This document shows positions 46,328-54,786 of a stretch of DNA of 64,000 nucleotides, piece by piece; within the stretch, counting starts at the first letter, position 1; each line of letters starts with the position of its first letter. A program made the translations under genes and the position numbers. Source of the DNA: Paraburkholderia domus (GTDB lineage: Bacteria; Pseudomonadota; Gammaproteobacteria; Burkholderiales; Burkholderiaceae); contig NZ_CAJNAT010000027.1 of NCBI RefSeq assembly GCF_905220705.1, positions 1 through 64,000 on the forward strand, in the 5' to 3' direction. Under the pieces are notes generated by a model, which saw nothing but the letters and a program-made list of their open reading frames with translations, did not search any database and was not told the origin of the DNA.

Positions 46328-47506
46328 ATGCGACCACTCGACGGCATCAAGGTCATCACGCTCGAACACGCCATCGCGGCACCGTTCTGTACTCGCCAGC
46401 TCGCCGATCTCGGTGCCCGTGTCATCAAGATCGAACGGCCCGGAAGCGGCGATTTCGCTCGCGCCTATGATGAGCGGGTGCATGGTCTTTCGTCGCACTT
46501 CGTCTGGGTGAACCGCTCGAAAGAAAGCCTGTCGCTGGACGTCAAGGCGCCCGAGGCAGCAGCGATTCTGAACGCGTTGCTGGCCGACGCGGACGTGCTC
46601 GTGCAGAATCTCGCGCCGGGTTCCGCCGACCGCCTGGGTCTCGGCTACGACACACTGCGCGAGAAATATCCGCGTCTGATCGTTTGCGATATTTCGGGCT
46701 ATGGTGCGGATGGCCCTCATCGTGACCGGAAAGCCTACGATCTGCTGATCCAGAGCGAATCCGGCTTTCTGTCGATCACGGGTTCGCCCGGCGAGCCGGC
46801 CAAGGCGGGCTGTTCTATCGCCGACATCGCTGCGGGCATGTACGCCTATACCAGCATCCTGAGCGCGTTGCTCATGCGCGGACGAACGGGAGTTGGCTCC
46901 CATATCGACGTATCGATGCTCGAAAGCATGATCGAGTGGATGAGTTACCCGCTCTATTACGCGATCGACGGCCAGAGCCCACCGGCGCTCTCAGGCGCCT
47001 CTCACGCGACCATCTATCCGTACGGACCCTTCCCGGCAGGCGACGGCAAGATGGTCATGCTGGGTCTGCAGAACGAGCGTGAATGGAAGCTTTTCTGCGA
47101 GCGCGTCATGGTGCAACCCGCGCTTGTTATCGACGCGCGTTTTGACAGCAACACAAACCGTGTGGCGGCGCGCGATGCGTTGCGAGAGCTGATCGTCGCT
47201 GCCTTTGCAAAGCTGGACGCTGCGCAAGTGATGGCGCGACTCGATGCGGCGGGAATTGCGAACGCACAAATGAATTCGCTCGCGGATGTGTGGGCGCATC
47301 CGCAACTCGTGGCTCGGGATCGCTGGCGCACAGTGAAGACCGCGGCCGGCACCGTGCCCGCGTTGCTTCCGCCTGGCTTGCCGGACGGTGTGAGGCCGCG
47401 TATGGACCCGGTACCGGCGCTAGGCGAACATACCGACACGATCCTGAGTGAGATCGGCTACGACGCGGCGCAGATCGCTGCGCTTCGCGCTGCAAACTCG
47501 ATCTGA
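46328..47506 (+). CDS. CaiB/BaiF-type (family III) CoA-transferase
   Basis: The product has 392 residues. The start (LDGIKVITLEHAIAAPFCTR), the CoA region LADLGARVIKIERPGSGDFA and the catalytic Asp138 in KAYDLLIQSESGFLSITG are typical of family III. A GGAG site selects the ATG at 46328; an earlier in-frame ATG at 46313 overlaps the previous stop. The family moves CoA between carboxylic acids through an aspartyl intermediate. Between a mesaconyl/itaconyl-CoA hydratase-like gene and a CitE-like lyase gene, it is a candidate itaconate or mesaconate CoA-transferase. Confidence 0.9.
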   Translation: MRPLDGIKVITLEHAIAAPFCTRQLADLGARVIKIERPGSGDFARAYDERVHGLSSHFVWVNRSKESLSLDVKAPEAAAILNALLADADVLVQNLAPGSADRLGLGYDTLREKYPRLIVCDISGYGADGPHRDRKAYDLLIQSESGFLSITGSPGEPAKAGCSIADIAAGMYAYTSILSALLMRGRTGVGSHIDVSMLESMIEWMSYPLYYAIDGQSPPALSGASHATIYPYGPFPAGDGKMVMLGLQNEREWKLFCERVMVQPALVIDARFDSNTNRVAARDALRELIVAAFAKLDAAQVMARLDAAGIANAQMNSLADVWAHPQLVARDRWRTVKTAAGTVPALLPPGLPDGVRPRMDPVPALGEHTDTILSEIGYDAAQIAALRAANSI

Positions 47507-47541
47507 CGCGTCCTGATGCTATTTTTCCCTAAGATCGCCGT

Positions 47542-48348
47542 ATGAACGCCTCTGCCCCTCGATCGTATCTTTTCGTACCGGGGAGCCGTCCCGAACGCTT
47601 TGAAAAGGCCCGCGCGGCCGGTGCCGACGCGGTCATTTTCGACCTCGAAGACGCGGTTCAAGCTGACGAAAAACTGCCGGCACGCGACGCGGTTTTTGCG
47701 CAGCTAGACGCGAACCGTCCGGCATGGGTGCGGTTCAATGCGTTCGATACACCGTGGTTTGCCGATGAGGTCGCCGCGTTCGCTTCGCATCCCGGCACGG
47801 CCGGCGTCGTGTTGCCGAAGTGTGAGACGCGCGAAGCGATCGACGCGGTGCTCGCGCACGCCCAGCCGCTCCTGGCCATCATGCCGCTCGTGGAAACGGC
47901 ACGCGGCATTGCGAACCTGGATGCGCTGTGCAGCGCGCCGCGCGTCCAACGCATTGTGTTCGGCACACTCGATTTCCAGCTCGACCTCGGTATCGAGTGC
48001 GAACGGGAAGCTCTGGACATGTTTCGCTCGCGGATCGTGCTGGCCTCCCGGCTTGCCGGGATCGATGCGCCGGTCGACGGCGTGTCGACCACGTTAGACG
48101 ACGCGCAAGCCATCGAGGCGCACGCCCGCCGTGGGCGCAGCTTCGGCTTCGGCGGAAAATTGTGTATTCATCCGAAGCAGCTCGACGCCATCCATCGCGC
48201 GTACGCCTGGACTGATGCCGAGCGCGATTGGGCCAGCCGCGTGCTGCGGGCGGCGGAGCAAAGTGGTGGCGCGGCCGTGGCGGTCGACGGACGAATGGTC
48301 GATATGCCGGTGATTCTGAAGGCCCGACGGATCATGGGTACGGCCTGA
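47542..48348 (+). CDS. CitE-like CoA-ester lyase (HpcH/HpaI superfamily)
   Basis: The product has 268 residues of a TIM-barrel lyase. Motifs are SYLFVPGSRPERFEKARAAG, the Mg-binding FDLEDAVQADEK, LLAIMPLVETARGIANLDAL and GKLCIHPKQLDAIHRAYAW. Relatives include citrate lyase beta, malyl-CoA lyase and citramalyl-CoA lyase. It ends a run of four genes whose products could turn itaconate or mesaconate into acetyl-CoA and pyruvate. It is convergent with the regulator gene that ends at 48355, with only six bases between. Confidence 0.9.
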   Translation: MNASAPRSYLFVPGSRPERFEKARAAGADAVIFDLEDAVQADEKLPARDAVFAQLDANRPAWVRFNAFDTPWFADEVAAFASHPGTAGVVLPKCETREAIDAVLAHAQPLLAIMPLVETARGIANLDALCSAPRVQRIVFGTLDFQLDLGIECEREALDMFRSRIVLASRLAGIDAPVDGVSTTLDDAQAIEAHARRGRSFGFGGKLCIHPKQLDAIHRAYAWTDAERDWASRVLRAAEQSGGAAVAVDGRMVDMPVILKARRIMGTA

Positions 48349-48354
48349 CTGCCG

Positions 48355-51102
48355 CTACTGGATCAACCCGCGCGTGCGTCCAATCGCTACCGCCTGCGTA
48401 CGGTTTTGCGCGCCTAGCTTTGCGTTGATCTTGCGCAGATGAGACTTCACGGTCAGCTCTGAAATAAACAGCTTTTCCGCGATGATGCGGTTGCGATGCC
48501 CCGACGACAGCATCCGTAGCACGTCCAGTTCACGCGTGGTCAACGCATCGGCGGCGTTGTACGTGCCATCTTCGACAATGGCCTGGGTTTCGGGCGGCTG
48601 CGGCTGGAACGCAGCGAGCAGGCGTTCGACGAAACCCGGCATGATGCCGAGCGCACCAGAGCGCCCTTGATGATGCGCGGCCCAGCGGCGAATCAGTTCG
48701 CCGGCGGCGCCACCCTCGTCGACGAAAGTACGCAAGAACCCCTCGTGGCTCGCCGTGCGCAACGCTTCGGTCAGGATGGCGAACGACTGCTGTTCGTCGC
48801 CCATGCCTGCCAGCGCCATGGCTTGCAGCAGCCGAAGCTTCAGCACGCGCTGATAGCGCTGCCTGGCAAGCGCCTGTTCCACTGCCTCATGCAGTTCACC
48901 CGCAGCTTTCTCATAGTGCCCCTGTGCGATGTCGAGCCGGCAACCCGTGAGCGCGGGATAGTCCATATCGTTCGCGTGAAACGAGACATCGGGGCTGTCC
49001 CACCCGCGGTGCATGGCGGCGCTGCGTAATGCCTGTCCGGCGACGTCATAGCGCCCTTCAAGTGTTGCGACGCGCGCACGTTCAAGCCACGCCGAGCACA
49101 TCAGCCGGGCCGATGCGACGGTACGGCCCAACAGTTCCAGATCGGTGAGCAATTGCATCGCGCGCTCGTTCTCGCCGCGCGTATAAGCGATGCGCGAAGC
49201 GATCAGATGCGAGGAGATCAGCGCATCGGGCGGACTGTTGCCTCTGGCATAAGGCAGCGCGCCCAGCAGCAATCGGTTTGCTTCATCCACCGCGTTGGTT
49301 TCGTACAGCACGGAAGCCCTGGAAATGTCGATGCTGGTCTTGCCGCCGGACATGCCGCCATAAAGGTCGTTCCAGTTGCGCGACGATGCCGTTTCGAGCC
49401 GTGCGAGCGCGGTGCCCAGGCGTCCCTGTACCAGGTCGATCATGGATTCGAGCGACTCCGTGACAGCCCGCATCAGAATGAACGGATGATCGTGCGTGCG
49501 CAGCAGGGCTCGCGACATTACCGCTCGCGCTTCGTCATAACGGTGCATGCTCACGAGGCTATAGACCAGTGAGTTGGCAAGACTGCAGTACGGAAAGATG
49601 GCGTCCGGCGGCAGCCGGTCGATCACCGGCAGACCGGCTGCGATGCAGTCGTCCACCTGATCGTTGAGGGCGAGCAGCACGGAGCGAATTGCGTCCGCCT
49701 CGATCGTCAGATTTTCATGCTCGGCGTTGCTTTCGTTTTCCGCCAGGATGCGCTGGACCGTTTGCGTTGCGTCGGCGTAGCGGCGGTTGAGCAACAGCAT
49801 CCAGGCGTAGGTGATCCCAATGCGCGGACGGGTGGCCAGCACCTCGGCCGGAATCCGGTCGAGCCAGCGCACCATCAGCCTGATGCGGCCAGCGCCCAGC
49901 ACCGCACCCGCATGCTGGGCAATCTGCGTGAGCGCCTCGTCGAAGAGCCGCGCTTCCACGAGATGGTCGATAGCGGGTACAGGGCGGCCTGCTTCGACAT
50001 ACCAGTGCGCTGCCGCGGCCTGCAACTGCCGCTCGCGGGCCGGGTCGGCAACGTGCAGTCGGTGTCGCAGGAAACTGTTGAAGAGCCGATAATAGCGATA
50101 CCAGTTGCGCTCGCCGTCCAGCGCGACCAGAAACAGATTCGAGCGCTCCAGATAGTCAAGCATCTCGCGGCCGTCGTCACGACCGGTGATGGCATTGCAC
50201 AGCGGCGCGGACAACTGGGTCAGGACACTCGTGTCGAGCAGGAACGTGCGACACGATTCGCTTTGCCGCGCGAGGATGTCTTCGGCCAGATACTCGGCCA
50301 GTTCGAGGTTGGTCCCTGAAAACGAGGCCACAAAAGCGGCGTGATCCGAACGCGTGCGCAGCGACAGCGTCGCCAGATAGATCGCGGTGGCCCAGCCTTC
50401 CGTGCAGCGGTGCAGCGTGGCAATTTCCTTCTCGCCCAACGGCAGCGCACATTTATTGCGAATGAACGCGGTGGCCTCGTCGAGTGTGAAGCGTAGCGCC
50501 GCCGGATGGATATCCACCAGTTCGCCGCGTGCGCGAATGCGTCCGAGACCGAGTTCGGGCGTAGCGCGCGATGCGATCACGAGCAGCCCGCCGGGCGGCA
50601 GCGTCGCGATCAGGCGTTGTACGAAGTTGAGCACCGCGGTGCTCTGGATCGCCTCGAAGTCGTCGAGCAGGATCGAAAACGGTTCAGTGCAGCAGGCCAC
50701 ACGTTCGAGCACACGGTCGGGGAGGCGCTCGTCGACCCGAGGGGCCGCCGTGCCGCCGCGGCGCGGATAGCTCGACGCAGGCAGGGCTTCGACGCCGGCT
50801 TCAAGATGGGTCAGGAAGCGCAGCAGATCGTTGTCGGCGGCGTCGACGCGCATCCAGACGACGCTTTGCTGCACATCCCGGCATCGCGCCGCGTACTGCT
50901 GCATCAGCGTGGTTTTGCCGAAGCCTGCCGCCGCGCGCACCAGCACAAGGCGCGCATTGCGGGCGCCCAGTATGGTTTCGACGAGTTGCGGCCGGGCGAG
51001 ATGGGTCGGGCTGTCCGCTGGCGGCATCAGCTTCGAGGCCAGAACGCCTGGCAGGGTGCTGTCGTTGCCGAAGTAGTCGTCGGCGCCAACGTTATTCATC
51101 AA
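48355..51102 (-). CDS. MalT-like LuxR-family ATP-dependent regulator
   Basis: The product has 915 residues. The P-loop VRAAAGFGKTTLMQQY lies near residue 55; a STAND-type ATPase region continues to ~330. A long helical, TPR-like sensor region follows (LYRAKREGEN-type repeats are not exact). The C-terminal ~65 residues are a LuxR helix-turn-helix (LTTRELDVLRMLSSGHRNRI, FISELTVKSHLRKINAKLGA). Such proteins need ATP and an inducer; AlkS of alkane operons is one. It is divergent from the thiolase gene, with an element in the intervening DNA that recurs before the operon at 40158, so it is the best candidate cluster activator. Confidence 0.88.
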   Translation of the reverse strand: MMNNVGADDYFGNDSTLPGVLASKLMPPADSPTHLARPQLVETILGARNARLVLVRAAAGFGKTTLMQQYAARCRDVQQSVVWMRVDAADNDLLRFLTHLEAGVEALPASSYPRRGGTAAPRVDERLPDRVLERVACCTEPFSILLDDFEAIQSTAVLNFVQRLIATLPPGGLLVIASRATPELGLGRIRARGELVDIHPAALRFTLDEATAFIRNKCALPLGEKEIATLHRCTEGWATAIYLATLSLRTRSDHAAFVASFSGTNLELAEYLAEDILARQSESCRTFLLDTSVLTQLSAPLCNAITGRDDGREMLDYLERSNLFLVALDGERNWYRYYRLFNSFLRHRLHVADPARERQLQAAAAHWYVEAGRPVPAIDHLVEARLFDEALTQIAQHAGAVLGAGRIRLMVRWLDRIPAEVLATRPRIGITYAWMLLLNRRYADATQTVQRILAENESNAEHENLTIEADAIRSVLLALNDQVDDCIAAGLPVIDRLPPDAIFPYCSLANSLVYSLVSMHRYDEARAVMSRALLRTHDHPFILMRAVTESLESMIDLVQGRLGTALARLETASSRNWNDLYGGMSGGKTSIDISRASVLYETNAVDEANRLLLGALPYARGNSPPDALISSHLIASRIAYTRGENERAMQLLTDLELLGRTVASARLMCSAWLERARVATLEGRYDVAGQALRSAAMHRGWDSPDVSFHANDMDYPALTGCRLDIAQGHYEKAAGELHEAVEQALARQRYQRVLKLRLLQAMALAGMGDEQQSFAILTEALRTASHEGFLRTFVDEGGAAGELIRRWAAHHQGRSGALGIMPGFVERLLAAFQPQPPETQAIVEDGTYNAADALTTRELDVLRMLSSGHRNRIIAEKLFISELTVKSHLRKINAKLGAQNRTQAVAIGRTRGLIQ

Positions 51103-51336
51103 CGGAAGTCTCCAGTCTGCGTTGCCTCTCCGGGACGGCTATCGCGATTGTTTCACACCGGGCAGACGCCGTCGTAGTTCTTTCGAACGATTTCCCCCGC
51201 CTGCAATTTCCTTCCTTTGGCGCACGACAGCGCTGGACGCGCGCCCTAAAGTCAGTCCCAGTGGCGCTCTCGCCGCCGTAGCGCGGCCTCCGCGCTTTCC
51301 GGGCGAGCCGCCACAGGTCATTTCTTCGGGATTCAT
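51103..51336. promoter_or_regulatory. Divergent promoter region with conserved upstream element, copy B
   Basis: Between the MalT-like regulator and the thiolase start, positions 51184-51253 match copy A at 39706-39778: CCTGCAA, TTC-TTCCTT-GG, CACGACAG, a 13-base spacer, then CCCTAAAGTC at 51244-51253. The element ends 83 bases before the thiolase ATG, a suitable promoter distance. Confidence 0.6.
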
Positions 51337-52524
51337 ATGAGTAACAAAGTGGTGGTCGCCGGCGTGGGGATGATTCCTTTCACGAAGCCTGGCGCGAGCG
51401 ACAACTACCCGACGATGGGCGCGAATGCAGCGCGCGCCGCGCTGGCCGACGCCGGCCTCGACTATGCGCTGGTCGAGCAGGCCTACGCAGGCTACGTATT
51501 CGGCGATTCGACCTCGGGACAGGCCGCCATTTATGGCGTCGGGCTGACCGGCATTCCTGTCATCAACGTCAACAACAACGGCGCGACGGGCTCGACGGCG
51601 CTTTTTCTCGCTCGCCAGGCGGTCGAAAGCAGCTCGGTTGAGTGCGCGCTCGCGCTCGGCTTCGAGCAGACGGCGCCAGACGCGCTGAAGAGCGCTTATT
51701 TCGACCGGCCGGGCCCGATGGAGCGGTTCGTCAAGACAATGGGCCACGTGCAGGGGACCGACAACGACGCGCCGCGCGCAGCACAATTCTTCGGCGGGGC
51801 AGCCCGCGCTTACCTGCGGGAATACGGGATCCTGCCCGATACCTTGGGCCGGATCGCCGTGAAAGCGCGACAGCACGCGGCGAACAATCCGTTCGCGGTA
51901 TTTCGTGACCCCGTCACGCTCGACGAAGTCATGGCCTCGCCGATGGTATTCGATCCACTCACGCGCCTGCAGTGCTGTCCGCCCACCTGTGGCGCGGCGG
52001 CGGCGATCGTCTGTTCGGACGCGTTCGCCCGGCGGCACGGTCTCGATCCGCGTGTCGCGATCCTCGCCCAGTCGATGACCACCGACCGCAACAGCACGTT
52101 CGACGAAGCCGACATGCGCAAAGTGGTCGGTCTCGACATGACCCGGGCGGCGGCGCGCCAGGTGTACGAGAAAGCGGGTGTCGACCCGGTCGATATCGAC
52201 GTGGTCGAACTGCACGACTGCTTCACGGCAAACGAATTGCTCAGCTACGAAGGACTCGGTCTGACGCCTGAAGGCACCGCCGAACGATTCATTCGGGACG
52301 GTGAGAACACCTACGGCGGGCGGGTCGTGACCAACCCTTCCGGCGGCCTGTTGTCGAAGGGGCATCCGCTTGGCGCAACCGGGCTTGCGCAATGCGCCGA
52401 ACTCGTCTGGCAACTGCGCGGTACGGCGCAACAGCGTCAGGTGGAAGGGGCGCGGCTCGCGCTGCAACACAATCTCGGTCTCGGCGGCGCCTGCGTCGTG
52501 ACGTTGTATGAGCGCCTGTCATGA
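51337..52524 (+). CDS. SCP-x/lipid-transfer type thiolase-like protein without the nucleophilic cysteine
   Basis: The product has 395 residues. It aligns along its length with the thiolase at 59113 (VGMIPFTKPGAS; VINVNNNGATGSTALFLARQ; NPSGGLLSKGHPLGATGLAQ; LGLGGACVVTLY). Residue 82, the catalytic Cys in the paralogue (NNNCSTGSSAL), is Gly here, and the next Ser is Ala. The later His and Cys remain. Thiolysis through a Cys-acyl intermediate is therefore unlikely. Related Cys-less SCP2-thiolase folds such as Ltp2 are retro-aldolases that need a DUF35 partner; none is visible here. It is translationally coupled to the AraC gene (ATGA). Confidence 0.88.
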   Translation: MSNKVVVAGVGMIPFTKPGASDNYPTMGANAARAALADAGLDYALVEQAYAGYVFGDSTSGQAAIYGVGLTGIPVINVNNNGATGSTALFLARQAVESSSVECALALGFEQTAPDALKSAYFDRPGPMERFVKTMGHVQGTDNDAPRAAQFFGGAARAYLREYGILPDTLGRIAVKARQHAANNPFAVFRDPVTLDEVMASPMVFDPLTRLQCCPPTCGAAAAIVCSDAFARRHGLDPRVAILAQSMTTDRNSTFDEADMRKVVGLDMTRAAARQVYEKAGVDPVDIDVVELHDCFTANELLSYEGLGLTPEGTAERFIRDGENTYGGRVVTNPSGGLLSKGHPLGATGLAQCAELVWQLRGTAQQRQVEGARLALQHNLGLGGACVVTLYERLS

Positions 52525-53228
52525 AGAGCTGCCAAACCGCTCATCACGACTACGGCGCGGCGATGCGCGCGGGTGAACCACTGCGCTTGCACAACCTGAG
52601 GCTTCCGTTCGCGGTCAGGCTGACCGCACACATGGGCCGCCACCGCCTCGCCGGCGACCGGCGCGCGGGCGTGCTGGACGAAGGGGCGTCGCTCGATCTG
52701 CCGGCCTACCGGACCTTGCATTACGAAGGCCCGGTGATCGCGGATGCGCGCGCCGGACACCGCCTGCATTTACTCATCGATGAATACACGGCACCGGCGC
52801 AGCGATCTCCCGCTGACGACCTGCGAATCAAGCTTGCGATCCGTCTGGCGCGAGCGGTTTTTCGCGATCCAGCCTCGGACTGGTCGCTCAGCATGGCCTC
52901 GCAGCACATGGGCATGACGCGACACGCATTGGCCACGCAACTCTTTCGGGAAGGCAGTGCGCTGACACCGATCGTGCGTGAACAGCGACTCATGCGCGCG
53001 CTGCTGGCTGCGCTCGCCGCGTCACCGGGACACATGCAGATGGCAAAGCTCGCGGTTCAAACCGGGTTTGTGTCGGTCAAGCGCTTCGACATGATGTTTT
53101 CGCGGCATTTCGGCTGTGGCGTGGGGCAACTCGAGAAGCGCGCATGGAGTCCCGCGCTGACATGGTCGGCGGTCAACCACGGGTCGCCGGGGCGAGGAGG
53201 TGCCCCGTCATGCTTAAACGCAATCTGA
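52521..53228 (+). CDS. AraC-type DNA-binding regulator
   Basis: The product has 235 residues. The C-terminal region holds two helix-turn-helix units of the AraC type (WSLSMASQHMGMTRHALATQ; MQMAKLAVQTGFVSVKRFDM) ending in the FSRHFGCGVGQL position. The N-terminal ~95 residues are short compared with typical effector domains. The start overlaps the thiolase stop by four bases. A regulator inside a catabolic operon suggests a feedback role; the target genes are unknown. Confidence 0.78.
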   Translation: MKSCQTAHHDYGAAMRAGEPLRLHNLRLPFAVRLTAHMGRHRLAGDRRAGVLDEGASLDLPAYRTLHYEGPVIADARAGHRLHLLIDEYTAPAQRSPADDLRIKLAIRLARAVFRDPASDWSLSMASQHMGMTRHALATQLFREGSALTPIVREQRLMRALLAALAASPGHMQMAKLAVQTGFVSVKRFDMMFSRHFGCGVGQLEKRAWSPALTWSAVNHGSPGRGGAPSCLNAI

Positions 53229-53282
53229 ACACCTGGCGCGGACAACGGCTCCGCGTTCCAGTCTCAACGGAGATTCAAGCTC

Positions 53283-54710
53283 GTGCATAACCTCGACACT
53301 TTTTACATCGGTGGCCAATGGGTCGCGCCGGTCAACGCCGGCGAAGTTTTCCAGATGGTCAGTCCTGTTTCAGAAGCCGTGACGGGCACCGTCGCCATGG
53401 GCAGTGCCGACGATGTCGACCGCGCCGTTGCCGCCGCACGCGCGGCGTTTCCGGCCTGGTCCGCCACCCGCGTCGAAGAGCGTATGAGCGTACTCAAACG
53501 CATCGCTGAACTTTACGCGGCGCGCATCGGCGACATGGCAGACGCCATCCGCGAGGAAATCGGCGCACCGCAATGGCTGTGCAACGAGTATCAGGCGAAG
53601 GTCGGTCTCGCCCAGATCCACACGGCGATTGCCGCGCTGAAGGATTTCGCCTTCGTGACGAAGCAGGGCGCCACCGACATCGTGCGCGAGCCGATCGGTG
53701 TAGTCGGTCTCATCACGCCGTGGAACTGGCCGGTTAATCAGGTGATGGCGAAAGTGGCGCCGGCGTTGGCGGCTGGCTGCACGATCGTACTGAAGCCGTC
53801 GGAAATCACGCCGCTCGACGCGCGCATCGTCGCGGAAATCATTCACGAGGCGGGCGTGCCTGCCGGCGTGTTCAATCTGCTCTACGGCGACGGCAAGTCC
53901 GTTGGCGCGGCGCTGTCGCGCCATCCGGACGTCGCGATGATTTCGATCACGGGCTCCACGCGCGCCGGCATCGAAGTCGCGATCAACGCGGCTGCAACGG
54001 TCAAGCGTGTGGCGCAGGAACTCGGCGGCAAGTCGGCTAACGTCATTCTCGACGACGCGGATCTGAAGGCCGCCGTCTCGGCCGGTGTGATCAGCTGCAT
54101 GTTGAATTCCGGTCAGACCTGCATCGCCCCCACGCGCATGCTGGTGCCGCGCGCGCACTACGAAGCCGCGGTGGAGATTGCGCGTGCCACCGCGTCCGCG
54201 TTGAAGGTCGGCGACCCGCTCTCGCCCGATACGAAACTCGGGCCGATTTCGAATCGCGCGCAATACGAGAAAGTGCAGCGCATGATCGCAATCGGCATTG
54301 AAGAGGGCGCACGGCTGGTTGCGGGTGGGCCTGGCCGTCCCGAGCCTCTGTCGCGCGGGTTCTACGCGCGGGCCACGGTTTTTGCCGATGTCACCCCCGA
54401 CATGACGATCGCACGCGAAGAGATCTTCGGGCCGGTGCTCTCGATGATCGCGTACGACAACGAAGCGGAAGCGATCGCCATCGCCAATGGTACGGAGTAC
54501 GGACTTGCCGCTTACGTCTGGTCGGGCGACCCCGCGCGTGCGCGACGCGTGGCCGGTCAGTTGCACGCGGGCAGCGTGCAGATCAACGGCGCGAAGATGG
54601 ATTTCACGGCGCCGTTCGGCGGCGTCAAGACCTCGGGCAACGGTCGTGAGCACGGCGCTTATGGTCTTGCCGAGTTCCTCGAATACAAGTCCGTGGCGGG
54701 CTGCGCCTGA
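53283..54710 (+). CDS. NAD(P)-dependent aldehyde dehydrogenase
   Basis: The product has 475 residues. Motifs are VVGLITPWNWPVNQVMAKVA, ISITGSTRAGIEV (cofactor), Glu246 in VAQELGGKSANVILDDADL, Cys280 in NSGQTCIAPTRM and EEIFGPVLSMIAYD. A GTG start follows GGAG by nine bases; the first residues LDTFYIGGQWVAP fit the family. It oxidises an aldehyde to the acid. The adjacent GMC oxidoreductase could supply that aldehyde and the acyl-CoA synthetase at 61298 could activate the acid, as in AlkJ-AlkH-AlkK. Confidence 0.93.
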   Translation: MHNLDTFYIGGQWVAPVNAGEVFQMVSPVSEAVTGTVAMGSADDVDRAVAAARAAFPAWSATRVEERMSVLKRIAELYAARIGDMADAIREEIGAPQWLCNEYQAKVGLAQIHTAIAALKDFAFVTKQGATDIVREPIGVVGLITPWNWPVNQVMAKVAPALAAGCTIVLKPSEITPLDARIVAEIIHEAGVPAGVFNLLYGDGKSVGAALSRHPDVAMISITGSTRAGIEVAINAAATVKRVAQELGGKSANVILDDADLKAAVSAGVISCMLNSGQTCIAPTRMLVPRAHYEAAVEIARATASALKVGDPLSPDTKLGPISNRAQYEKVQRMIAIGIEEGARLVAGGPGRPEPLSRGFYARATVFADVTPDMTIAREEIFGPVLSMIAYDNEAEAIAIANGTEYGLAAYVWSGDPARARRVAGQLHAGSVQINGAKMDFTAPFGGVKTSGNGREHGAYGLAEFLEYKSVAGCA

Positions 54711-54786
54711 GGCGCTTTCACAGTGCAACGAACAGGGGCGCGGGCCGCCCCGGCTGCATGACTATCTGAATCTGGAAAAGCCTCGC

